Positions 43,401-49,949 of a stretch of DNA of 49,949 bases are shown piece by piece. The notes below the pieces were generated by a model. It saw only the letters and a program-made list of their open reading frames with translations. It did no database searches and was not told where the DNA came from. The DNA comes from CAZYIW01 sp964647705 (GTDB lineage: Bacteria > Pseudomonadota > Gammaproteobacteria > PS1 > Pseudothioglobaceae), in NCBI GenBank assembly GCA_964647705.1, contig CAZYIW010000006.1:1-49949 (forward strand), given 5' to 3'. The position numbers were made by a program, and so were the translations under genes. The first letter of the stretch is position 1; each line of letters begins with the position of its first letter.

Positions 43401-44823
43401 CGCTGTCTTACTTTCTACATTTACAACATTGTCACACGCTCTTAGCGAGCAAGAATTTATCCAAAACCTTTTAAATAATCAAGCTTTTTTTGAAAAAGAG
43501 CGTATCAACCTTAGCATCAAAGCAATTGAGATGGAGGGTGATAGGGCAGCCTATGCAGACTGGGAATGGGAAGTGGGTGCAGAGCTCGGCCGTATCAATA
43601 AAAGCAAAGACAAACTTAACTACACCTCTAGCTACGATTATGCCAAGTCAACCAATCAATCGGTTAGAAAAATTAACACCGATCTGAGCAAAAAATTCTT
43701 CTCTAATGGTTCTGAGTTAAATATTGGATATGACAAATCATGGCCAATTAAAGACGAACAGATGCACGATAAAAATGGCTATCAAGAAGACAAAAACACC
43801 ACAGAATATCTAGATGACATACAAATCAGTTGGACACTGCCTTTGTTGAAAAATGCAGGCGGTGTTGTTGATCAAAAAACATATGATTTGGCGGTATTAG
43901 ATTATGAGGATGAAAAATTAGTTTTGCATGAGGCCAAGGAAGACTTTATCGAAGAAAAACTCATGACCTTTATTGACTGGTCAAACTACAAAGCTCAAAT
44001 TGATTTGGTGACTGAGCGACTTTTGCGAGCAGAAAAAATGCTAAAAAGTATGCAAAATCACAAGGTTAAGCGTTCTGATTTGTTAACATTTGAACGCTCT
44101 ATCAATAAATCTAAGCGGCAGCTATTTGATCTCGAATCAAAATTAAAAGCCGAGCAAAAAGCACTCTCGGTTTTGTTAAAAGACATCAATATAGACGACA
44201 ACCCCTTAGAATTAGATTGGGCAACCAGGACACCACTGATTGATGATTTAAGTAATTATTGTCAAAACAGCATTCGAGATATCCAGCGTATTAAGATTGA
44301 AAAGTTAAAAAATAAGCGTTATCTGAAAACCTATCGAAATTCACAACTGCCAGAACTTGACTTTACCATCACTGCTTCCAGAGACGATGATAAAGGCAAT
44401 TACACCTCAACATCCAAAACCACAGAAACTGAATACGAGGCCAAGCTTGAGTTTTCTTATCCCTTATCTGGGGATGTTGCCAACCAAGTATATTTAGACA
44501 AATACCAACTGAAGCATCGTCAATTAGAACTCAAATACCAAGATCGTTTCGATGATATCCTAGCCGATACAAAAAAACTCACCACTAAGCTTAAACAGGC
44601 CGAAGGGCAATTAGATTTAATCAATCAGCAAATTGACACGTATGGATGGCAAAGATCTGAAGATGAATTGGCGCTGTTTTTAAAAGGCGAAGGTTCTATT
44701 CGTTTCGTTATAAACGAACAAGAAGATTTTTTGGATTTATTGCTAGAGAGGGTTGAGGTACTCAGTCAATACCATCAAAACAGGGTTGAATACAACAGCC
44801 TTTTAGATCGATTGCTGATCTGA
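43339..44823 (+). CDS. TolC-like outer-membrane protein
   Basis: With ATG at 43339 the protein has 494 residues: a basic n-region, a signal hydrophobic core ending LSHA (about 34), then long helices with heptad-like spacing (about 175-260 and 370-470). Alternating-residue strands lie near 80-150 and 340-385. This two-fold helix-strand pattern is that of the outer-membrane efflux (OEP/TolC) family, though the sequence is divergent and the call rests on architecture. The start overlaps rnt by 62 nt. The only later start would be ATT at 43390. No membrane-fusion protein or inner-membrane pump gene is adjacent, so the transported substrate is unknown. Confidence 0.65.
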   Translation: MTHKKRHNSFARFLTNRISLSAVLLSTFTTLSHALSEQEFIQNLLNNQAFFEKERINLSIKAIEMEGDRAAYADWEWEVGAELGRINKSKDKLNYTSSYDYAKSTNQSVRKINTDLSKKFFSNGSELNIGYDKSWPIKDEQMHDKNGYQEDKNTTEYLDDIQISWTLPLLKNAGGVVDQKTYDLAVLDYEDEKLVLHEAKEDFIEEKLMTFIDWSNYKAQIDLVTERLLRAEKMLKSMQNHKVKRSDLLTFERSINKSKRQLFDLESKLKAEQKALSVLLKDINIDDNPLELDWATRTPLIDDLSNYCQNSIRDIQRIKIEKLKNKRYLKTYRNSQLPELDFTITASRDDDKGNYTSTSKTTETEYEAKLEFSYPLSGDVANQVYLDKYQLKHRQLELKYQDRFDDILADTKKLTTKLKQAEGQLDLINQQIDTYGWQRSEDELALFLKGEGSIRFVINEQEDFLDLLLERVEVLSQYHQNRVEYNSLLDRLLI

Positions 44824-45665
44824 TTGCTCAACTGTCCAATCTCTGATTTTTTTGCTAACCTGAGTAACAGAGCCATCGTTAGGNNNNNNNNNNNNNNNNN
44901 NNNNNNNNNNNNNNNNNNNNNNNNNNNNNNNNNNNNNNNNNNNNNNNNNNNNNNNNNNNNNNNNNNNNNNNNNNNNNNNNNNNCAACTGTCCAATCTCTG
45001 ATTTTTTTGCTAACCTGAGTAACAGAGCCATCGTTAGGGTCAATTGCAGGACCTATGGTTACACTAATCACACCTGGAAATTTTACAAAACTGCCTTTTG
45101 GCCATATTTTGCCAGCGTTGTGATAAACCGGTAGTAGTGGCACATTGGCCTTTCTTGCAATTGCCACCCCACCATTTTGGTATTCTCCTATACGTCCATA
45201 AGGTTGACGAGTGCCTTCAGGAAAAATAACAACAAAAATACCTTCTTGAATACGATCCACACCTTGTTTAATCACTTTTTTTAAAGCCTTGAGCTTCTCG
45301 CCACGGTCAATAACAATGGGTTTTAGTAGGGCTAGCCCCCAACCAAAAATTGGAATCCTAAGCAGTTCTTTTTTCAATACCCAAGTTTGATGTGGGAAGA
45401 TTTGTTGGAAGCCCAACGTCTCCCAGGTGGATTGGTGGTTTGAAATAATCACGCAGGCAGAATCGGGGATGTTTTCCTTACCTTTAACTTCAAATCTCAC
45501 ATTAAGGGTAACCCTTAACCACCAAATACAAAACCTTGACCATTGAGATAACAAAGCATAGCGTTTTTTAATGGGCAGAAAAAATAAAACCAATTGAATG
45601 GCCACAAGTGCAGTAACAACAATAGCCGAGCCTAAAAAATACAACAGCGATCTTAAAAATAGCAT
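44803..45665 (-). CDS. plsC: 1-acyl-sn-glycerol-3-phosphate acyltransferase, interrupted by an assembly gap
   Basis: PlsC makes phosphatidic acid in the inner membrane. The protein has an N-terminal membrane segment (LLYFLGSAIVVTALVAIQLVLFF), HX4E motif NHQSTWE, FPEGTR and an IPIFGWGLALL segment. A 100-N gap at 44884-44983 is flanked by an exact 55-bp repeat. Read through the gap the frame is lost, but if one repeat copy and the N run are removed the gene becomes a clean 236-codon frame. It then ends WTVEQSDQQSI and stops at 44803-44805, overlapping the TolC-like gene by 21 nt. Length of 235 residues is normal for PlsC, so I treat the gene as intact in the organism. Confidence 0.88.
44829..45038. 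other. Scaffold gap of 100 N flanked by an exact 55-bp direct repeat (assembly artefact)
   Basis: Bases 44829-44883 and 44984-45038 are identical over 55 bp, and the N run between them is exactly 100. Contig ends that share one k-mer of 55 and were not merged would give this pattern. Collapsing the repeat restores the plsC reading frame. The gap therefore probably holds no missing DNA. Confidence 0.9.
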
Positions 45666-45719
45666 AGGTGTGAACGACTAAAGGTTATAATTGATTAGGC
45701 TAAATTTTAACGGTTTTAT

Positions 45720-46355
45720 ATGCGCATCAACACCATTCTTTTTGATTTAGATGGCACCTTGGTTGACACTGCACCAGACTTGGCTTATGCACTGAACACC
45801 GTCTTGTTGGACAATGGCAGAGTAGAAAAACCCTATGATCAAATTAAACCATTGGTTGCACGGGGTGGAAGAGCCTTAATTCGCTTTGGTTTTGATTGGG
45901 AGGAGTCACATCCTGAATTCAACAATCAACATCAAAATATTCTAAGAATTTATAAGGACAACATCAATCGTCACTCTGAGCCATTTGCAGGCATAGACAA
46001 AGTGTTAGAGGACATCGAGCAAAAGCAAATGTTTTGGGGTGTGGTTACCAACAAACCACAGGATTTAACCCTCCTGTTACTCAAAAAGTTAAATCTAAAA
46101 CCCGATGTGGTTGTTTGTGGAGACACAATTGAATACAACAAACCTCATCCTGCGCCACTGCTATATGCATGTGCACAATTAGGGGTGATGCCAGCACAGT
46201 GTTTGTTTGTGGGTGATGATAAAAATGACATGCTGGCAGGTAAAAATGCACAAATTAAAACTGTGGCAGTGAGTTATGGCTATTCCAAGGTCAGCAAAGA
46301 TTGGGGCTATGACTATTTAATCAACCAAACTGAAGAATTATTGGAGTTAATTTAA
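45720..46355 (+). CDS. mupP: HAD phosphatase, probably MurNAc-6-phosphate phosphatase MupP (Gph family)
   Basis: The 211-residue HAD hydrolase has motif I DLDGT (Asp9, Asp11), motif II in WGVVTNKP, the NKPHPAPL lysine motif and GDDKNDM. It belongs to the Gph-like group that includes phosphoglycolate phosphatase and MupP. I prefer MupP because VARGGRAL, PFAGIDKVLEDIE and FWGVVTNKP resemble Pseudomonas MupP, because a yciK-type gene lies two genes downstream as near Pseudomonas mupP, and because AmgK and MurU, the next two enzymes of that pathway, are encoded at 10415. Phosphoglycolate phosphatase remains possible. It overlaps rmuC by 1 nt (TAATG). Confidence 0.65.
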   Translation: MRINTILFDLDGTLVDTAPDLAYALNTVLLDNGRVEKPYDQIKPLVARGGRALIRFGFDWEESHPEFNNQHQNILRIYKDNINRHSEPFAGIDKVLEDIEQKQMFWGVVTNKPQDLTLLLLKKLNLKPDVVVCGDTIEYNKPHPAPLLYACAQLGVMPAQCLFVGDDKNDMLAGKNAQIKTVAVSYGYSKVSKDWGYDYLINQTEELLELI

Positions 46356-47491
46356 TGGACATATTGAGTTTACTATTAGGATTATTAATCGGCGCTATTG
46401 CCATCTATTTCTACCTAAATAACAAATTACAAAGCCTAAATACCGAAAAAATTCACCTTGAGGTCAGCTTAGATCAGGCCATTGAATCGCATAAAAAAGA
46501 GGTCGATTTAATCAATATTGCCAAGGAGCAAATGAGTAAGGATTTTAAAGCCGTCGCCAGCGATATTATTGAAAAAGATCGAGCCAATTTGCAAATTAAA
46601 AATTCTGAAATGCTAACGCCACTGCAAACTCAACTCAAAGAATTTAAAGACAAAATCGAACACATTACTACTGAGCAAGTTAAAGAGCGTGCCACACTCA
46701 TTACTCAGATTGATAACCTTAAAAAAATGAGTTCTGAAGCGCAAGAAACCACACAAAATCTAACCGAGGCGCTGACTTATGATAATAAAAAACAAGGCGA
46801 TTGGGGTGAGATGATTCTAAGCTCAATCCTTTCGAGTTCAGGCTTAAGGGAAGGGCATGAATTTGACACCCAAAAACAACTCAAAAACGCCGAAGGTGAA
46901 GCTTTCAAACCCGATGTGATTTTGCATTTGCCAGAAGAAAAAGACATTATTATTGATTCTAAAGTCTCTCTTAAGGCCTATAAAGATTATATTATCAAAC
47001 AATCTGATGAATCGTTATTAAAAGCTCATGTGGCTTCAGTTGAGGCGCATATCAATGGCATCAGTATCAAAGAGTATGAGAACTTAGAAGGGGTGAGAAC
47101 GCTCGATTTTATCTTTGTTTTTATTCCAATTGAGTCGGCACTATTAGTGGCACTTGATCATAAGCCAGATTTGTTTACCAAAGCTTTAAAAAAGAACATT
47201 GTTTTGGTTTCACCATCAACTTTGATGATGAGCTTAAAAACGGTGCACCATATTTGGCAAACTGAGAGGCAGAACCAAAACGCTGAGGAAATAGCGCGCC
47301 AAGCAGGTGCCATGTATGACAAGCTCTTTGGTTTTATCAAATCTATGGATGAGATTGAAAAAAATCTAGATCGCGCACAAAAAAGTTATAAAGAGGCCAG
47401 AGGTAAGTTATCTGATGGCAAGGGCAACTTAATTGGCCGTGCGGAAAAACTCAAATCTTTAGGTGTCCAAAGCAAAAAGGAGTTGAGCTGA
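46355..47491 (+). CDS. rmuC: DNA recombination protein RmuC
   Basis: The 378-residue protein has an N-terminal membrane anchor (LSLLLGLLIGAIAIYFYL), a coiled coil at about 25-135, and the RmuC nuclease-like domain (GDWGEMILSSILSSSGLREGHEF, KPDVILHLPEEKDIIIDSKVSLKAY). RmuC limits inversion and recombination at short inverted repeats; the fold is related to restriction endonucleases. It starts within the stop codon of the mupP-like gene and its stop overlaps the next ATG (TGATG). Confidence 0.95.
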   Translation: MDILSLLLGLLIGAIAIYFYLNNKLQSLNTEKIHLEVSLDQAIESHKKEVDLINIAKEQMSKDFKAVASDIIEKDRANLQIKNSEMLTPLQTQLKEFKDKIEHITTEQVKERATLITQIDNLKKMSSEAQETTQNLTEALTYDNKKQGDWGEMILSSILSSSGLREGHEFDTQKQLKNAEGEAFKPDVILHLPEEKDIIIDSKVSLKAYKDYIIKQSDESLLKAHVASVEAHINGISIKEYENLEGVRTLDFIFVFIPIESALLVALDHKPDLFTKALKKNIVLVSPSTLMMSLKTVHHIWQTERQNQNAEEIARQAGAMYDKLFGFIKSMDEIEKNLDRAQKSYKEARGKLSDGKGNLIGRAEKLKSLGVQSKKELS

Positions 47492-48243
47492 TGAAAATCT
47501 CAACAACATATAATTTTTCAAAAAACGAGCTTAAAGACAAGGTTATTTTGGTTACCGGAGCCAATCGAGGCTTTGGTCGTGCCATGACGCTTGATCTATC
47601 TAAAGCTGGAGCAACGGTTATTATGCTGGGTAGAGATTTGGCCTCGTTAGAGAATACTTATGATGAAGTGGTGGCAAAAGGATATGCAGAACCAATTCTC
47701 TACCCGCTAGACTTAGAAGGCGCAGCACCTGAGCACTATGAGCAATTGCAAAAAGACATTTTGAATAATTTTTCTCGATTAGACGGATTGATTCACAATG
47801 CCGCCATCATTGGCACCATGATGCCCATTGAGCAATACGATATCAAAATTTGGTATTCCACCATGCAAATCAACATTAATGCACCTTTTATGCTCACGCA
47901 ATTTTTAATCCCAGTATTGTCTAAATCTAGCGATGCACGTGTTTTATTTTTGTCTTCATCGGTCGGACGAAAGGCCAGAGCTTATTGGGGTGCTTATGGC
48001 GTGTCTAAATTTGCACTTGAAGGTTTGAGTAAGACGTTGTCTGAAGAGTTAGAAAAAACCAATATCAAAGTCAATTCACTCGATCCAAAGCGTCTGCGCA
48101 CAAAAATGCGTCAAACGGCTTTTCCAGCCGAGAACGCTGAGAACAATCCACTGCCGGAAGAGGCATCTGGCGCAATTGTTTATTTAATGAGTGAAAAATC
48201 TCGCGACTTAACCGGCGAACAGCTAACAATTGATTGGTCTTAG
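47491..48243 (+). CDS. YciK-like short-chain dehydrogenase/reductase
   Basis: The 250-residue SDR has TGANRGFG (22-29), the HNAA motif (102-105), the catalytic serine region LFLSSSVGR and YxxxK (Tyr169, Lys173). The start YNFSKNELKDKVILVTGANRGFGRA and the end NNPLPEEASGAIVYLMSEKSRDLTGEQL resemble YciK, whose substrate is not known. In Pseudomonas a yciK gene follows mupP; here rmuC lies between. The 3' end overlaps the suhB stop by 3 nt. Confidence 0.85.
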   Translation: MKISTTYNFSKNELKDKVILVTGANRGFGRAMTLDLSKAGATVIMLGRDLASLENTYDEVVAKGYAEPILYPLDLEGAAPEHYEQLQKDILNNFSRLDGLIHNAAIIGTMMPIEQYDIKIWYSTMQININAPFMLTQFLIPVLSKSSDARVLFLSSSVGRKARAYWGAYGVSKFALEGLSKTLSEELEKTNIKVNSLDPKRLRTKMRQTAFPAENAENNPLPEEASGAIVYLMSEKSRDLTGEQLTIDWS

Positions 48244-49040
48244 CGTTGCAAGTCTTCGGTTAAATGTGGATGAATGGTTTTTAACAGTTCTTTAAAAACC
48301 TTGTGATTGCCCGCAACCACATTACCGGTTTCTAAATAGTCATTTCTGCCAGAGAAATCCCCAATAAAACCACCGGCTTCTTTTACCAAAAGTGCCCCAG
48401 CTGCAATGTCCCATGCGTTGAGTTTAATTTCCCAAAAACCATCCATACGGCCAGCCGCTAAATACGCCAAATCTAGCGCTGCAGAACCCGCACGGCGAAT
48501 GCCTGCCACATGTGGGTGAATGGCTTTAAACATCGCCAAATAAGCGTCTAGGTGCTCTGGCGCCTTGAATGGAAAACCGGTACCAATCAGTGTGTCTTTA
48601 AAACCATTGGTGTTGGTAACGCGCAGTCTTTGATTATTTAAATAAGCACCTTCGCCTTTCGAAGCACTAAAGAGCTCTTCTTTGAAGGGATCATAAACCA
48701 CTGCATGAGTGGCTTCATTATTTTCGTAAAGTGCAATAGACACGGAATATTGCGGAAAACCATGCAAATAATTGGTGGTGCCATCCAATGGGTCAATAAT
48801 CCATTGATAGTTAGCATCTCCCAAAATTTCACCACTTTCCTCACCGAGAATAGAATGCTCGGGAAAGGCTTTTTTAATCTCGTTTATAATAGCATCTTCA
48901 GCCATTTGGTCGACTTCTGAGACAAAGTCATTCACGGCTTTGTTTTCAATACTCAGTTGATCAATTTGGTTGTGATATCTGAGGATAATATCACCAGCTT
49001 TACGTGCTGCACGAGATGCAATATTAACCGTTGGATGCAT
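48240..49040 (-). CDS. suhB: Inositol-1-monophosphatase family protein SuhB
   Basis: The 266-residue Mg/Li-sensitive phosphatase has GEESG (66-70), DPLDGTTN (83-90) and WDIAAGALLVKEAGG, which form the three-metal active site. In E. coli SuhB also takes part in rRNA antitermination and ribosome maturation, so the physiological role may be in RNA rather than inositol. It is divergent from trmJ across only 24 bases, so the two promoters must overlap the coding starts. The suhB/trmJ pair is common in gammaproteobacteria. Confidence 0.95.
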   Translation of the reverse strand: MHPTVNIASRAARKAGDIILRYHNQIDQLSIENKAVNDFVSEVDQMAEDAIINEIKKAFPEHSILGEESGEILGDANYQWIIDPLDGTTNYLHGFPQYSVSIALYENNEATHAVVYDPFKEELFSASKGEGAYLNNQRLRVTNTNGFKDTLIGTGFPFKAPEHLDAYLAMFKAIHPHVAGIRRAGSAALDLAYLAAGRMDGFWEIKLNAWDIAAGALLVKEAGGFIGDFSGRNDYLETGNVVAGNHKVFKELLKTIHPHLTEDLQR

Positions 49041-49064
49041 AACAATAGATGATGGAAAAAAATT

Positions 49065-49796
49065 ATGGCAAATTATACCTTTGATAGAATTCGAGTGGTT
49101 ATGGTAAATACCACCGAGCCAGGCAATATTGGCGCAGCCGCCAGAGCGATGAAAAACATGAGCCTATCTCGCTTGTATCTGGTTAATCCACAAGGTTACC
49201 CTTCAGCGACTGCTACCGCGCGTGCCAGCGGTGCAGACGATGTGCTCTCTTCTGCTGTTGTTTGCGATTCACTAGAGCAAGCCCTGCAAGGCACACATTT
49301 GGTCATTGGCGCCAGCGCCCGTCAGAGAAACATCAAGTGGCGACAATTAGACGTGGTTGAATCTTGCCAAGAGATTAACCAAACTATTGAGATAGAGGCG
49401 CAAGAGGTGGCAGTTGTTTTCGGCACAGAAAAATCTGGCCTGACCAATGAAGAGCTGGATTTGTGTCAAGTTTTGATGACCATTCCTGGTAATCCACAAT
49501 ACTTCTCACTCAATGTGGCATCTGCTGTGCAAGTTTTTGCTTATCAAAATTTTATCTACAACCACAACGAAAAATTCGAAAATAACACGACTGAGGCGGC
49601 CAGTTTTGACGAGATGGAGAATTTTTATACCCACCTTGCCCAAGTCTTAGAATATATTGAATATTTTGAAGAAAAACGTCCAAAGGCATTGCTTATGCGT
49701 CGTTTACGTCGTTTCTTCTCCCGCGCTGAACCAGAAAAAGAAGAAGTGGCAATTCTAAGAGGAATTTTGAGAAATATTAAGCCCTATAAAAAATAA
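49065..49796 (+). CDS. trmJ: tRNA (cytidine/uridine-32-2'-O)-methyltransferase
   Basis: TrmJ is a SPOUT methyltransferase acting at position 32 of the tRNA anticodon loop. The 243-residue protein has motif 1 NTTEPGNIGAAARAMKNM, motif 2 VVFGTEKSGLTNEEL and motif 3 IPGNPQYFSLNVASAVQVFAYQ, then a C-terminal helical domain (KALLMRRLRRFFSRAEPEKEEVAILRGIL). A strong intrinsic terminator follows the stop codon at once. Confidence 0.96.
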   Translation: MANYTFDRIRVVMVNTTEPGNIGAAARAMKNMSLSRLYLVNPQGYPSATATARASGADDVLSSAVVCDSLEQALQGTHLVIGASARQRNIKWRQLDVVESCQEINQTIEIEAQEVAVVFGTEKSGLTNEELDLCQVLMTIPGNPQYFSLNVASAVQVFAYQNFIYNHNEKFENNTTEAASFDEMENFYTHLAQVLEYIEYFEEKRPKALLMRRLRRFFSRAEPEKEEVAILRGILRNIKPYKK

Positions 49797-49797
49797 T

Positions 49798-49821
49798 AAA
49801 GCCCGAAAAAATCGGGCTTTT
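49798..49821. terminator. Bidirectional intrinsic terminator between trmJ and htpG
   Basis: AAAGCCCGA (49798-49806) pairs with TCGGGCTTT (49812-49820) around an A5 loop. The stem is flanked by A on the left and T on the right, so it can terminate trmJ on the plus strand and htpG on the minus strand. It is the clearest GC-stem terminator in the window. Confidence 0.9.
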
Positions 49822-49842
49822 GGTACTTAAGCTATTCTAAGT

Positions 49843-49949
49843 TTAGTTAATCAGTTTATTCATTCGTTTGACAAATTCTGCAGGCTCTTTAAGTTGACCT
49901 CCTTCGGCAAGCACTGCTTGGTCGAATAAAACCTTGACCACGTCTTCAT
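49843..49949 (-). CDS. htpG: Chaperone HtpG (Hsp90), C-terminal end only
   Basis: The last 35 codons of a minus-strand gene enter from the right edge. The peptide VLFDQAVLAEGGQLKEPAEF, continuing VKRMNKLIN, matches the C-terminal dimerisation helix of HtpG (E. coli: LLYDQALLAERG, then F..RMNQLL). HtpG is an ATP-dependent chaperone of the Hsp90 class. The start and the ATPase domain lie outside the window. It converges with trmJ on the shared terminator. Confidence 0.85.
   Translation of the reverse strand, partial: EDVVKVLFDQAVLAEGGQLKEPAEFVKRMNKLIN

Noticed and set aside
44775..45000. Longer C-terminus of plsC read through the N run
   Set aside because: The frame is shifted by the 155-bp artefact, and the residues after the gap come from the wrong frame.
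44829..45038. 55-bp direct repeat as an attachment site, IS target duplication or recombination scar
   Set aside because: The copies flank exactly 100 N, and collapsing them restores plsC, so an assembly cause is much more likely.

Overview
The window is about 50 kb of dense, A+T-rich gammaproteobacterial chromosome. It is almost entirely core metabolism and cell-envelope genes. It contains no prophage, insertion sequence, CRISPR array or tRNA that I can see. Gene neighbourhoods such as dnaX-ybaB-recR next to the SRP RNA, lptD-surA, yceD-rpmF-plsX-fabH, hflK-hflC-hisZ-purA-rnr and rodA-mltB-dacA-dat are gammaproteobacterial. Many 1-14 nt start/stop overlaps, very short intergenic gaps and several proteins shorter than their enterobacterial relatives suggest a streamlined genome, for example a free-living or symbiotic member of the SUP05/Thioglobus-like sulfur oxidisers. 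No gene here proves that placement, so it is an inference. A run of exactly 100 N flanked by an exact 55-bp repeat shows that this is a scaffolded draft assembly.

Layout. 1-5.1 kb: the end of a SnoaL-like gene, then the minus-strand operon valS - SH3/coiled-coil membrane protein - guaB. 5.1-8.2 kb: a small c-type cytochrome, a Rof-like Rho-binding antiterminator, a HIT hydrolase, a YjbQ protein, a methyltransferase and glyoxalase I. 7.6-10.2 kb: recR, ybaB, dnaX (with an A9 slippage site) and the SRP RNA. A 130-bp stretch of helically phased A/T tracts follows. 10.4-16.5 kb: a minus-strand cell-wall cluster, Mth938-like - rodA - mltB - dacA - D-amino acid aminotransferase - AmgK/MurU fusion. 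16.6-27.5 kb: plus-strand Sel1 protein, gltX, glnD, trxA, rho, lptF, queF, pcnB, an SDR, xseB and ispA. 27.4-34.0 kb: minus-strand lptD, surA, rlmB, yceD, rpmF, plsX, fabH. 34.2-40.7 kb: plus-strand hflK, hflC, hisZ, purA, rnr. 40.6-49.9 kb: ilvD, a stand-alone ArgA-type acetyltransferase, rnt, a TolC-like protein, plsC (broken by the assembly gap), a MupP/Gph-type phosphatase, rmuC, a YciK-like SDR, suhB, trmJ and the end of htpG.

How the genes work together. The most coherent theme is cell-envelope turnover. MltB releases anhydro-muropeptides and DacA trims stem peptides. A MupP-like phosphatase and a fused AmgK-MurU enzyme would carry MurNAc-6-P to UDP-MurNAc without MurA/MurB. LptD, SurA and LptF serve LPS export, and FabH, PlsX and PlsC serve lipid synthesis. 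A second theme is transcription termination, with both rho and a Rof-like Rho inhibitor in the window. The sites I would check first are the dnaX slippage site, the phased A-tract DNA upstream of the SRP RNA, the AmgK-MurU fusion with a MupP candidate, the stand-alone NAGS domain, the cytochrome with no methionine ligand, and the artefactual gap in plsC. I did not find a convincing wholly new system.
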